DNA of 48,734 nt, taken from assembly GCA_047921455.1 (NCBI GenBank), contig JBLRWC010000018.1, positions 1 to 48,734 of the forward strand. The letters run 5' to 3'. The notes under the pieces are model-generated. The model worked only from the letters and a program-made list of their open reading frames with translations. It did not search any database and had not been told where the DNA came from. Below, one piece after another: positions 24,858 through 33,611 of the stretch. Both the position numbers and the translations under genes were made by a program. Numbering within the stretch: the stretch's first letter is position 1; the number at the start of each line of letters is the position of its first letter. The DNA is from XN24 sp047921455 (GTDB taxonomy: Bacteria > Pseudomonadota > Gammaproteobacteria > Steroidobacterales > XN24).

Positions 24858-25949
24858 ATGGGCGATAAGACACCACTGCACAGCGAACACGAGCGCCTCG
24901 GTGCGCGCATCGTGGATTTCGGCGGCTGGGACATGCCGCTGCACTACGGCTCGCAGGTCGAGGAGCACCACGCGGTGCGCAACGATGCCGGGCTGTTCGA
25001 TGTGTCCCACATGACGGTCGTGGACATCGAGGGCGAGGCCGCGCGCGGCTGGCTGCGGCAGCTGCTTGCCAACGACGTGGCGCGGCTGCGTGAGCCCGGC
25101 AAGGCCTTGTACAGTTGCATGCTCAACGAGCATGGCGGCGTCATCGACGACCTGATCGTCTATTTCCTGGCGGACGATCGCTTCCGGTTGGTGGTCAATG
25201 CGGCGACGCGCGCTGCGGACCTGGCCTGGATCGAGCGCCAGGCGGCCGGTACCGGCGTCCGGGTGTGCGAGCGGCCCGAGTTGGCCATGATCGCCATACA
25301 GGGCCCGCAGGCGCGCGCCAAGGCCGCCGGCTTGTTGTCCGCCAGCCACCGGGAGGCAGCGCTCGAGTTGCAGCCCTTCAGCGCCCTGCAATGCGATACC
25401 TGGTTCGTGGCGCGCACCGGTTACACGGGCGAGGACGGCTGGGAAATCATCCTGCCGGCGGCCGAGGCCGAGCCAGCCTGGCGCTCGCTGGTGGCTGCCG
25501 GGGTTCGCCCCTGCGGACTGGGCGCGCGTGACACGCTGCGGCTGGAAGCGGGTATGAACTTGTACGGCCAGGACATGGACGAGACGACCAGCCCCCTTGA
25601 ATCAGGCCTGGGCTGGACCATCGCCTGGGAACCTGCGGAGCGGGATTTCATCGGTCGCGCAGCCCTCGAGACGCAACGGGCCGCCGGCCCGGCGCGCAAG
25701 CTGGTCGGCCTGCTGCTTGAGGACCGCGGCGTGTTGCGTGCTCACCAGCGCATCGACGCCCCCGGCGGCGACGGCGAGGTCACCAGCGGCGGTTTTTCGC
25801 CTACCCTCGGGCGCTCGATCGGCCTGGCGCGCGTGCCGGCGGATACCGGCGAGAGCGTCCGGGTAGAGGTGCGCGGCCGGCTGCTCAATGCGCGTGTCGT
25901 TCGCCCGCCGTTTGTCCGTCACGGCAAACCCCGCATTCAAATTGACTGA
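24858..25949 (+). CDS. gcvT: Aminomethyltransferase (glycine cleavage T protein)
   Basis: The T protein transfers the aminomethylene carbon from lipoylated GcvH to tetrahydrofolate and releases ammonia. The 363-residue sequence has IVDFGGWDMPLHYGSQVEEH, LFDVSHMTVV, ARTGYTGEDGWEIILPA and GLGARDTLRLEAGMNLYGQD, ending with a GcvT C-terminal domain (VTSGGFSPTLGRSIGLARVP). The ATG at 24858 has GGGGGAGG seven bases upstream; earlier in-frame codons lie inside the riboswitch. First gene of the operon. Confidence 0.97.
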   Translation: MGDKTPLHSEHERLGARIVDFGGWDMPLHYGSQVEEHHAVRNDAGLFDVSHMTVVDIEGEAARGWLRQLLANDVARLREPGKALYSCMLNEHGGVIDDLIVYFLADDRFRLVVNAATRAADLAWIERQAAGTGVRVCERPELAMIAIQGPQARAKAAGLLSASHREAALELQPFSALQCDTWFVARTGYTGEDGWEIILPAAEAEPAWRSLVAAGVRPCGLGARDTLRLEAGMNLYGQDMDETTSPLESGLGWTIAWEPAERDFIGRAALETQRAAGPARKLVGLLLEDRGVLRAHQRIDAPGGDGEVTSGGFSPTLGRSIGLARVPADTGESVRVEVRGRLLNARVVRPPFVRHGKPRIQID

Positions 25950-25985
25950 AACATTTCACCCGACCTGGAATTCGAGAGGCCCGCG

Positions 25986-26372
25986 ATGAGCAATATTCCC
26001 GCCGAACTGAAGTTTGCAACGACCCACGAATGGCTCAGGAAAGAGGCTGACGGTACCTACACGGTAGGCATTTCCGATCATGCCCAGGACGCGCTTGGCG
26101 ACCTGGTGTTCGTCGAGACGCCGGAACCGGGGCGTGGTGTCACCGCCGGGGAAGCCTGCGCGGTAGTCGAATCGGTCAAGGCGGCGTCGGACATCTACAG
26201 CCCGATTGACGGCGAAATCATCGCCGTCAACGAGACGCTCGCAGTCCAGCCGGAGCTGTTGAATACCGATCCTTACGGCGAGGGCTGGATCATGAAAATC
26301 CGTCCGGTGGCCGAGTCGGAAACCTCTGCGCTGCTTGACGCGAAAGCCTACGAAGCATCCCTGGAAGATTGA
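25986..26372 (+). CDS. gcvH: Glycine cleavage H protein
   Basis: GcvH carries the lipoyl swinging arm among the P, T and L proteins. The 128 residues contain KFATTHEWLRKEADGTYTVG, DLVFVETPEPG and the lipoylation site VESVKAASDIYSPIDGEI with the modified lysine. GAGAGG precedes the ATG. It lies 36 bases behind gcvT. The L protein gene is not in the window. Confidence 0.98.
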   Translation: MSNIPAELKFATTHEWLRKEADGTYTVGISDHAQDALGDLVFVETPEPGRGVTAGEACAVVESVKAASDIYSPIDGEIIAVNETLAVQPELLNTDPYGEGWIMKIRPVAESETSALLDAKAYEASLED

Positions 26373-26407
26373 TCCCGGGGCGTAAGCGTCCCGGGGGAGA
26401 GCGAGAC

Positions 26408-27781
26408 ATGCCTTTTATTCCGCACACGGATGACGACATCCGCGAAATGCTCGATGCCATCGGGGTTGCCGACATCGAGCAACTGTTCGATGAAATCCCG
26501 CCCGGCCTGAAGGTCGAGGCGCTGGCCAATGTGCCGCCGGCGCTCGGGGAAATGGAAATCCAGCGGCTGATGCGTGCGCGGGCGGCGCTCGATGTGGGCT
26601 ACCTGAACTTTATCGGGGCCGGCGCCTATGAGCACCACATCCCGGCGGCCGTGTGGGAAATCACCACCCGCGGCGAGTTCTACAGCGCCTACACGCCGTA
26701 CCAGGCCGAGGCCAGCCAGGGCACCCTGCAGCTGATCTACGAGTACCAGTCCATGATGGCGGCCCTCACCGGCATGGATGTTTCGAACGCCTCGCTCTAC
26801 GACGGCGCCTCCGCGATGGCCGAGGCCGCGCTGATGGCCGTGCGCGCCAACCGCAATTCGAAAGCCGGCCGCATTCTCGTGCCCGCGACCGTCAATCCGG
26901 TTTATCGCCGCGTCGCCGGCAGCATCGCCGGCGGCCAGGGTCTGAATTTCGAGACCGTGCCCTACTGCGCCGACACCGGCGTCACCCTGCTCGATGCGTT
27001 GGCACGATGGGATGATGCGGACGTCACGGCGCTGGTCATCCAGCAACCGAATTTTTTCGGCGGCTACGAGGACGTGGCTGCGCTGACGGACTGGGCGCAC
27101 GCCAGGGGCGCACTGGTCATCGCGGTGGTCAACCCGACCAGCCTGGCGCTGCTCACACCGCCCGGCGAGTGGGGTGAGGCGGGCGCGGACATCGCCTGTG
27201 GCGAAGGCCAGCCGCTGGGCGTGCCGATGTCGTCGGGTGGGCCCTATTTCGGTTTTCTCGCCTGCCGCAGCGCGCGCGTGCGCCAAATGCCCGGGCGCAT
27301 TGTCGGCCGCACTGTCGATTTGGACGGCCGCGAAGGCTTTGCGCTGACGCTGCAGGCGCGCGAGCAACATATCCGTCGCTCCAAGGCAACGTCCAATATC
27401 TGTACCAACCAGGGACTGATGGTGACCGCCGCGACCATCTACATGAGCCTGCTCGGCGCCGAGGGCCTGGCGCGGGTTGCCGCCGCCTGCGTACGGAACA
27501 CGGCCGAGCTGGTCGACCAGCTCATCTCGATCGAAGGCGTGCAACGTGCCTTTTCCGGGCCGTTTTTCCACGAGTCGGTGTTGCAGCTGGATTATCCCGT
27601 GGCCCCGGTGCTGGAGGCACTCACGGCCCATGGCGTGCTCGGCGGCCACGACCTGTCGCATGATTACCCGGAGCTCGGCAACGCGCTGCTGGTGTGCGCC
27701 ACCGAGACCCGCACCGCCAGCGACATCGAGACCTATTTCCAGGCGCTGAACGAGGTTTTGCGCCAGGCGCGGGTGGCCTGA
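26408..27781 (+). CDS. gcvPA: Glycine dehydrogenase (decarboxylating) subunit 1
   Basis: The N-terminal half of a split P protein (457 residues). Seen: MPFIPHTDDDIREMLDAIGV, NFIGAGAYEHHIPAAVWEI, EFYSAYTPYQAEASQGTLQ and TSNICTNQGLMVTAATIYM. This half lacks the PLP lysine, which is in gcvPB. The two-subunit form is usual in Gram-positives, archaea and some proteobacteria, while E. coli has one long GcvP. The ATG at 26408 follows GGGGGAGAG. Confidence 0.97.
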   Translation: MPFIPHTDDDIREMLDAIGVADIEQLFDEIPPGLKVEALANVPPALGEMEIQRLMRARAALDVGYLNFIGAGAYEHHIPAAVWEITTRGEFYSAYTPYQAEASQGTLQLIYEYQSMMAALTGMDVSNASLYDGASAMAEAALMAVRANRNSKAGRILVPATVNPVYRRVAGSIAGGQGLNFETVPYCADTGVTLLDALARWDDADVTALVIQQPNFFGGYEDVAALTDWAHARGALVIAVVNPTSLALLTPPGEWGEAGADIACGEGQPLGVPMSSGGPYFGFLACRSARVRQMPGRIVGRTVDLDGREGFALTLQAREQHIRRSKATSNICTNQGLMVTAATIYMSLLGAEGLARVAAACVRNTAELVDQLISIEGVQRAFSGPFFHESVLQLDYPVAPVLEALTAHGVLGGHDLSHDYPELGNALLVCATETRTASDIETYFQALNEVLRQARVA

Positions 27782-27822
27782 CGGCCGCCTGTCACGCGAA
27801 CTCAAACTTGGAGCATTTCAAA

Positions 27823-28323
27823 ATGTCGACCATTACCCTGCAGGGCAACGAAATCCATACAGCCGGCGAATTTCCGCGCGTCGGCGGCAAGGCGCCCGAC
27901 TTCACCCTCACCGACCGCGAGCTGAACGACGTGTCGCTGTCGCGCTGGATGGGCAAGAAGAAGCTGTTGTCCATTTTCCCGAGCGTCGATACGCCGGTGT
28001 GCGCCGAATCGACGCGCAAGTTCAACGAGTACGCCCGCACTCACGAAGACACCGTGATGCTGATGATTTCCGCCGACCTGCCGTTCGCGCAGAAACGCTT
28101 CTGCGGCGACGAGGGCATCGACAACGTGTTGACGCTGTCGACCATGCGCTCCAGCGATTTTGCGCGCAGCTACGGCGTCTTGATCGCCGACGGGCCGTTC
28201 GCGGGCTTGACCGCGCGCGCCGTGCTGGTGCTCGACGAGAACGACACGGTGGTGCATTCGGAGCTGGTGCCCGAAATCGCCGACGAACCCGACTACGAGG
28301 CGGCATTGAAGGCGCTGGGTTGA
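27823..28323 (+). CDS. tpx: Thiol peroxidase Tpx
   Basis: An atypical 2-Cys peroxiredoxin that reduces lipid and alkyl hydroperoxides with thioredoxin. The 166 residues include APDFTLTDRELNDVSLS, the peroxidatic cysteine in VDTPVCAESTRKFNE and the resolving cysteine in QKRFCGDEGIDNVLTLS; length and spacing are those of Tpx. The ATG at 27823 follows TTGGAGCATTTCAAA. It lies in the operon between the two halves of the P protein, 41 bases after gcvPA and 30 before gcvPB, an uncommon position. The N-terminus shows no signal peptide. Confidence 0.95.
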   Translation: MSTITLQGNEIHTAGEFPRVGGKAPDFTLTDRELNDVSLSRWMGKKKLLSIFPSVDTPVCAESTRKFNEYARTHEDTVMLMISADLPFAQKRFCGDEGIDNVLTLSTMRSSDFARSYGVLIADGPFAGLTARAVLVLDENDTVVHSELVPEIADEPDYEAALKALG

Positions 28324-28353
28324 GTCGCGGCGCGCCGTCCCAGGAGATGCACG

Positions 28354-29814
28354 ATGAGTGAACCGCTGATCTTTGAACATTCCCGGCCCGGTCGGCGGGC
28401 GACCGCGCAGGCGCCTGCCGCCGAGGCGCATGCGGACATTCCGCCGGAATGCCGGCGCCGCGCGCCGCCGCAACTGCCCGAAGTGTCCGAACTGGATGCG
28501 GTACGTCACTACACTCGGCTGTCGCGCCTGAATTTCTCGATCGACACGAATTTCTACCCGCTGGGTTCGTGCACGATGAAATACAACCCGCGGGCCTGCA
28601 ATACGCTGGCCCTGCTGCCGGGTTTCATCAACCGCCACCCCTTGGCACCCGAGTCCACCGGCCAGGGCTTCCTGTCCTGCATGTGGGAGTTGCAGGAAAT
28701 CCTGCGCGACGTGACCGGCATGAAGGCGGTGTCCCTGACGCCGATGGCGGGCGCGCAGGGCGAGTTCGCCGGTGTGGCCATGATCCGTGCCTACCATGTC
28801 TCGCGCGGCGACACGCATCGCGACGAGATCATCGTGCCCGACGCGGCCCACGGCACCAACCCGGCGACCGCCACCATGTGTGGTTGCAAGGTCATCGAGA
28901 TTCCGACCGGCGCGGATGGCGACGTCGATCTCGACGCGCTCAAGGCGGCGGTGGGGCCGAATACGGCCGGCATCATGCTGACCAACCCCTCCACGGTGGG
29001 GGTCTTCGACCGGAAGATTCTCGAGATGTCCAAGGTCGTGCACGCGGCCGGCGGGTTGCTGTACTACGACGGCGCCAACCTGAATGCCATTCTCGGCAAG
29101 GTCCGGCCGGGCGATATGGGCTTCGACGTGATCCACATGAACCTGCACAAGACCTTCTCGACGCCGCATGGCGGCGGTGGCCCAGGCTCGGGCGCGGTCG
29201 GCGTCAGCGAACGCCTGGTGCCGTTTCTGCCGGTACCGGTGGTGGCGCGCGACGGCGAGCGCTATCGCTGGGTGACGGAGCAGGAGCGGCCGCTGTCCAT
29301 CGGCCGGTTGTCTGCATTCATGGGCAACGCCGGCGTGTTGCTGCGCGCCTACGTGTACGCGCGCATGCTGGGCCGCGAGGGCATGCCGCGGGTGGCCGAG
29401 TTCGCCACGCTGAATGCCAATTACCTGATGGTGCGATTACGCGACGCCGGCTTCCAGCTGGCCTACCCGCAGCGGCGCGCGAGCCACGAATTCATCGTCA
29501 CGCTGAAACGCCAGTCCAAGGAGCTCGGCGTCACCGCGATGGATTTTGCCAAGCGGCTGCTCGATTTCGAGTACCACGCGCCGACCACTTATTTTCCGCT
29601 GCTGGTGCCGGAGTGCCTGTTGATCGAGCCGACCGAGACCGAATCGCGCGAAGCGCTGGACGGCTTCGTGACGGCGATGTCGAACATCCTCACCGAGGCG
29701 CGCACCGAGCCGGACAAGCTGAAGGGCGCGCCCTATACGACGCCGGTACGGCGACTCGACGATGTGCGCGCGGCCCGCCAGCTGGACGTGGCATGGAAGC
29801 CGGCGGCGGCATGA
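28354..29814 (+). CDS. gcvPB: Glycine dehydrogenase (decarboxylating) subunit 2
   Basis: The PLP-bearing half of the P protein (486 residues). Motifs: FYPLGSCTMKYNPRACN, PMAGAQGEFAGVAMIRAYH, DAAHGTNPATATMCG, LTNPSTVGVFD, and the Schiff-base lysine in MNLHKTFSTPHGGGGPGSG. GCAGGAGATGCACG supplies the ribosome site. Its TGA overlaps the kinase ATG by 4 bp, so both are co-translated. Confidence 0.97.
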   Translation: MSEPLIFEHSRPGRRATAQAPAAEAHADIPPECRRRAPPQLPEVSELDAVRHYTRLSRLNFSIDTNFYPLGSCTMKYNPRACNTLALLPGFINRHPLAPESTGQGFLSCMWELQEILRDVTGMKAVSLTPMAGAQGEFAGVAMIRAYHVSRGDTHRDEIIVPDAAHGTNPATATMCGCKVIEIPTGADGDVDLDALKAAVGPNTAGIMLTNPSTVGVFDRKILEMSKVVHAAGGLLYYDGANLNAILGKVRPGDMGFDVIHMNLHKTFSTPHGGGGPGSGAVGVSERLVPFLPVPVVARDGERYRWVTEQERPLSIGRLSAFMGNAGVLLRAYVYARMLGREGMPRVAEFATLNANYLMVRLRDAGFQLAYPQRRASHEFIVTLKRQSKELGVTAMDFAKRLLDFEYHAPTTYFPLLVPECLLIEPTETESREALDGFVTAMSNILTEARTEPDKLKGAPYTTPVRRLDDVRAARQLDVAWKPAAA

Positions 29815-30755
29815 GTGCGCTGATCTGCGGTTCGATCGCGTACGACAACATCATGGTGTTCCAGGGCCGGTTCGAGGACCAGATCCTGCCGGACCAGATC
29901 CATGTATTGAATGTGTCGTTCCTGGTGCCCGCGTTGCGCCGCGAATTCGGGGGCTGTGCGGCCAACATCGCCTACAACCTGCACCTGCTCGGCGACCTGG
30001 GCTACCCGATGGCGACGGTCGGGGCCGACTTTGCGCCGTATCGCGACTGGCTGCGGCAGCGCGGCGTGCCGCTCGAGTACGTGCGTGAGCTGAAAGATGC
30101 CTGGACGGCGGTCGGCTACATCACCACGGACCTGGCGGACAACCAGATCACGGCGTTCCACCCGGGTGCCATGGAACATGCCCACCTCAACGTCGTGCCC
30201 GCCGATGCCGGCATTCGCTGGGGCATGGTGTCACCCGATGGCCGCCAGGCGATGATCGATCATGCCGAGCAGTTCGCCGCGGCGGGTATCCCGTTTGTTT
30301 TCGATCCCGGCCAGGGCCTGCCCATGTTCGGTGCTCGCGAGCTGGAACGCTTCGTGGAGCTGGCTGATGTGATCGCCGTCAATGACTACGAAGGCAAGAT
30401 GCTCGCGCAGCGCACCGGCCTGAGCGAACGCCAGATTGCCGCCCGCGTGCGTGCCTTCATCGTCACCCGCGGCGCCGCGGGCTCGATCATTTTCGCCGAC
30501 GGTCAACGCCACGACATCCCCGTGGCGGCGCCCGAGGCCGTGGTCGATCCGACCGGCTGTGGCGATGCCTATCGTGCCGGCGTGCTGCACGGCCTGTTGC
30601 ACGGCGCGGACTGGGAGACGACCGGGCGACTTGCCTCGCTGATGGGCGCCATCAAGGTGGAATCACCGGGCACGCAGAACCATTCCTTCGACACAGGGTC
30701 TTTTTCCCACAGGTTCATGGCCAGTTTCGGCTACGACCCCGGCCTAGGGAGATAA
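29811..30755 (+). CDS. PfkB-family carbohydrate/nucleoside kinase
   Basis: A 314-residue ribokinase-fold kinase starting ALICGSIAYDNIMVF. The substrate-side glycine motif is EFGGCAANIAYNLHLLGDLG and the anion-hole/catalytic motif is VDPTGCGDAYRAGVLHGLL with the base Asp in GCGD. Bacterial relatives are often called adenosine kinase, but substrate specificity cannot be read. The open frame extends 1.3 kb upstream in a shadow of gcvPB; the real start is the ATG at 29811 inside ATGA. If it phosphorylates adenosine or ribose it may support salvage next to folate-dependent carbon flow; that is speculation. Confidence 0.88.
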   Translation: MSALICGSIAYDNIMVFQGRFEDQILPDQIHVLNVSFLVPALRREFGGCAANIAYNLHLLGDLGYPMATVGADFAPYRDWLRQRGVPLEYVRELKDAWTAVGYITTDLADNQITAFHPGAMEHAHLNVVPADAGIRWGMVSPDGRQAMIDHAEQFAAAGIPFVFDPGQGLPMFGARELERFVELADVIAVNDYEGKMLAQRTGLSERQIAARVRAFIVTRGAAGSIIFADGQRHDIPVAAPEAVVDPTGCGDAYRAGVLHGLLHGADWETTGRLASLMGAIKVESPGTQNHSFDTGSFSHRFMASFGYDPGLGR

Positions 30756-30758
30756 ATT

Positions 30759-33605
30759 TTGCAAAGATTTCAGGTGTTGACCGGCGTGGCGCTGGCGTTG
30801 ACGGTGGCGCTGGCTGTGGCGGCACCCGCCGCGGTCGCTCAGCCGCCGCTGGCGGCGGCCGAGGTTGCCGCGGAACCTGCCGATTGGCGCGCCACGCTGG
30901 AGCGCATCGCGCCGAGCGTCGTGACCATCCGCGTGGACGGGCCGCGGGCCTTCGATACCAACTGGAACATGTCGACCCAGGCGACCGGTTTTGTCGTGGA
31001 TGCAGAACGCGGCCTGGTGTTGACCAACCGGCACGTCGTGACTGCCGGGCCGGTGGTGGCCGAGGCCGTGTTTCTTAATCACGAGGAAGTGGCCCTCACG
31101 CCTGTCTATCGCGATCCGGTCCATGACTTTGGTTTTTTCCGCTATGACCCGGCGCAGCTGCGTCACATCCAGCCCGAGTCGCTGCCGCTGGCGCCCGAGG
31201 GGGCCGAGGCCGGCCGCGAGATACGCATTGTCGGCAACGACGCCGGTGAGCAGATCTCGATCCTTGCGGGCACGCTGGCACGGCTGGATCGTGAAGCCCC
31301 GTCCTATGGTCGCGGCCAATACAACGATTTCAACACGTTTTACCTCCAGGCGGCGTCCGGGACCTCGGGCGGCTCGTCAGGCTCTCCGGTCATCGATATC
31401 CAGGGCCGCGTCATCGCCCTGAACGCGGGCGCCAACGTCCAGGCAGCGTCCAGTTTCTTCCTGCCGCTGGAGCGCGTCACCCGCGCGCTGGAGCGCATCA
31501 TCGCCGCGGAGCCCGTCAGCCGCGGGACCCTGTTGACCACCTTTGTGCACATGCCCTACGACGAGCTCGCGCGACTCGGCTTCGATGCCGCGGCGGAGGC
31601 GTTGTACCGGCAGCTGTTTCCCGCCCAGAAGGGTTTGCTGGTGGTGCGCGACATCGTGGCCGGGGCACCCGCAGAAGGCCTGCTGGAACCGGGCGACATC
31701 CTGCTCAGGATCAACGACGAACCGCTGGCGACCTTCCAGGCACTGGCCGAGCAGCTGGATGACCATGTCGGTGAGACCTTGCGCGTGGCGCTGCGGCGCG
31801 GGGATGCAGACCACGAGCTGGAACTGGAAATCACCGACCTGCATGCCGTGACGCCCGCTGATTTCATCCAGATCGGCGATGCGGTCTTGCACGACCTGTC
31901 GTACCAGCAAGCGCGCCACTTGAACATGCCGCTGGAAGGTGTCTATGTCGCCAATCCGGGCTACATGTTCATGGCGTCCGCGGTGCCGCGGGCCGCTGTC
32001 ATCGTGGCGGTCAATGGCGAGCCCACGCCCGACCTGCAGGCCTTGCGCGCCATTATCGAGCAGGCGCCCGACCGGGCGCGCATCGCGGTGCGGTTTTACT
32101 CTTTCGACAACCCGCGCACCACCCAGCTGCGCAGCGTGCGCGTCGATCGGCGCTGGTTTCCCGCGGACTATTGCCGCCGCGACGATACCCTCGGCGACTG
32201 GCCCTGCGAGCCGCTGGCAACCGCCGGTGTGGCGCCGTTGCCGGAACCGTCCAGCACCAGTTTTCCGCCGGAAAGCGATCGCGGGCTGCGCACGCTGCAA
32301 GCCTCGCTGGTGATGGTCAATTTCGAGATGCCGTTCCCCGTCTCCGGTGTTTCGGACCGCTTCTATCACGGCACGGGCCTGGTCGTGGATGCGGAGCGCG
32401 GCCTGGTGGTCGTGGATCGCAATACCGTGCCGGATGCGCTGGGAGACGTCACGCTCACATTCGCCGGTTCGCTGGAGACGCCGGCACGCGTCGAGTACCT
32501 GCATCCGCTGCACAATCTCGCGGTGCTGCGCTACGAGCCGGCGCTGCTCGGCACCACGCCGGTGCGCTCGGCCGTGTTGTCAGACAGGCGGCTGCGTTCC
32601 GGTGACGACGTCGTGGTGGTCGGCCTGCGCGGCGACCACCGGCTGGCGTCGCAGTCCACCCGGGTGTCGTCGATCGATCCGCTGAACCTGCCATTGTCGC
32701 GCACGCTGCGGTTTCGCGACACCAATCTCGAGACGATCCAGCTGGTGAGCGGTCCGGCTGAATTCGACGGCGTGCTTGCCGACGCGCGCGGCCGGGTACT
32801 CGGCATGTGGTCGAGTTTCGCCTTTGACGCCGGCCGGGGGACGGACCAGACCAACATGGGCGTGCCGGCGGTGCTGGTCGCCGAAGTGCTGGCGCTGGCG
32901 CGCGGCGAGCACACGCTGCGTTCGCTCGAAGTGGAGTTCGTGCAGCTGCCGCTGGCGAGCGCGCGGCGGCTGGGCCTGTCTGCGGAAGTTGCGGCGGAGC
33001 TGGAGGCCCATGATCCGGAGCGTCGCCAGGTCCTGCAGGTGGTGCGAACCGTAGCGGCGACGCCGGCGGCCGAATTGCTTCGTCCGGGCGACCTGTTGCT
33101 GTCCATCGACGGCGATATCGTGAACCGTTTCCGCGCGGTCGAGGATGCGGTCCAGCAGCCAACCGTGCGCGCCCGGATCTGGCGTTATGGCGAGGTGCTT
33201 GAGCTGGAGATTCCGACGGTGGCGCTGGGCAGTGGCGGCATTGAGCGCGTGGTGTCGTGGGCGGGCGTATTGCTGCAGCCGCCGCACCGGGCACTGGCGG
33301 CGCAGCGCGGCATCGAGCCGACCGGCGTGTTCGTGGCGTTTCATTCCTTCGGCTCACCGGCGAGCCGCAACGGGCTCGGGGCAGGGCGCCGGATCGTCGA
33401 AGTGGCGGGGCGGCCCACACCGGACCTGGACAGTTTCCTCGCGGTGGTGCGTGGCCGGGAGCACCGCGAAGCGGTCCGCCTGCGCACCGTGAACTGGAAC
33501 GGCCAGGTCGAGGTGTTCACGCTCAAGCTCGACAATCGTTATTGGCCGACCTACGAACTCGTGCTCGGCGACGACGGCGACTGGCAGCGACGCGAGTTGC
33601 CTTAA
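30759..33605 (+). CDS. Nma111-like tandem HtrA protease/PDZ protein, second protease unit degenerate
   Basis: A 948-residue protein with a signal peptide (VLTGVALALTVALAVAAPA, cleaved near residue 28) and two HtrA-type halves. The first half carries a complete triad: His92 in VLTNRHVVTAG, Asp123 in PVHDFGFFRYDP and Ser207 in GTSGGSSGSPVID, then PDZ-like regions. The second (from about residue 510) keeps the scaffold (VVDAERGLVVVDRNTV) but has Asn555 for His, Asn586 for Asp and no serine loop, then a further PDZ. This order and the wording of the motifs match yeast Nma111 and its bacterial relatives. The start is a TTG with AGGGAG upstream, three bases after the kinase stop. Periplasmic protein quality control is inferred. 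Confidence 0.88.
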   Translation: MQRFQVLTGVALALTVALAVAAPAAVAQPPLAAAEVAAEPADWRATLERIAPSVVTIRVDGPRAFDTNWNMSTQATGFVVDAERGLVLTNRHVVTAGPVVAEAVFLNHEEVALTPVYRDPVHDFGFFRYDPAQLRHIQPESLPLAPEGAEAGREIRIVGNDAGEQISILAGTLARLDREAPSYGRGQYNDFNTFYLQAASGTSGGSSGSPVIDIQGRVIALNAGANVQAASSFFLPLERVTRALERIIAAEPVSRGTLLTTFVHMPYDELARLGFDAAAEALYRQLFPAQKGLLVVRDIVAGAPAEGLLEPGDILLRINDEPLATFQALAEQLDDHVGETLRVALRRGDADHELELEITDLHAVTPADFIQIGDAVLHDLSYQQARHLNMPLEGVYVANPGYMFMASAVPRAAVIVAVNGEPTPDLQALRAIIEQAPDRARIAVRFYSFDNPRTTQLRSVRVDRRWFPADYCRRDDTLGDWPCEPLATAGVAPLPEPSSTSFPPESDRGLRTLQASLVMVNFEMPFPVSGVSDRFYHGTGLVVDAERGLVVVDRNTVPDALGDVTLTFAGSLETPARVEYLHPLHNLAVLRYEPALLGTTPVRSAVLSDRRLRSGDDVVVVGLRGDHRLASQSTRVSSIDPLNLPLSRTLRFRDTNLETIQLVSGPAEFDGVLADARGRVLGMWSSFAFDAGRGTDQTNMGVPAVLVAEVLALARGEHTLRSLEVEFVQLPLASARRLGLSAEVAAELEAHDPERRQVLQVVRTVAATPAAELLRPGDLLLSIDGDIVNRFRAVEDAVQQPTVRARIWRYGEVLELEIPTVALGSGGIERVVSWAGVLLQPPHRALAAQRGIEPTGVFVAFHSFGSPASRNGLGAGRRIVEVAGRPTPDLDSFLAVVRGREHREAVRLRTVNWNGQVEVFTLKLDNRYWPTYELVLGDDGDWQRRELP

Positions 33606-33611
33606 GGACGG

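Noticed and set aside
28449..30755. A 768-residue open frame ending in the PfkB kinase
   Set aside because: The first two-thirds are a shadow frame of gcvPB; the kinase homology starts at the ATG at 29811.
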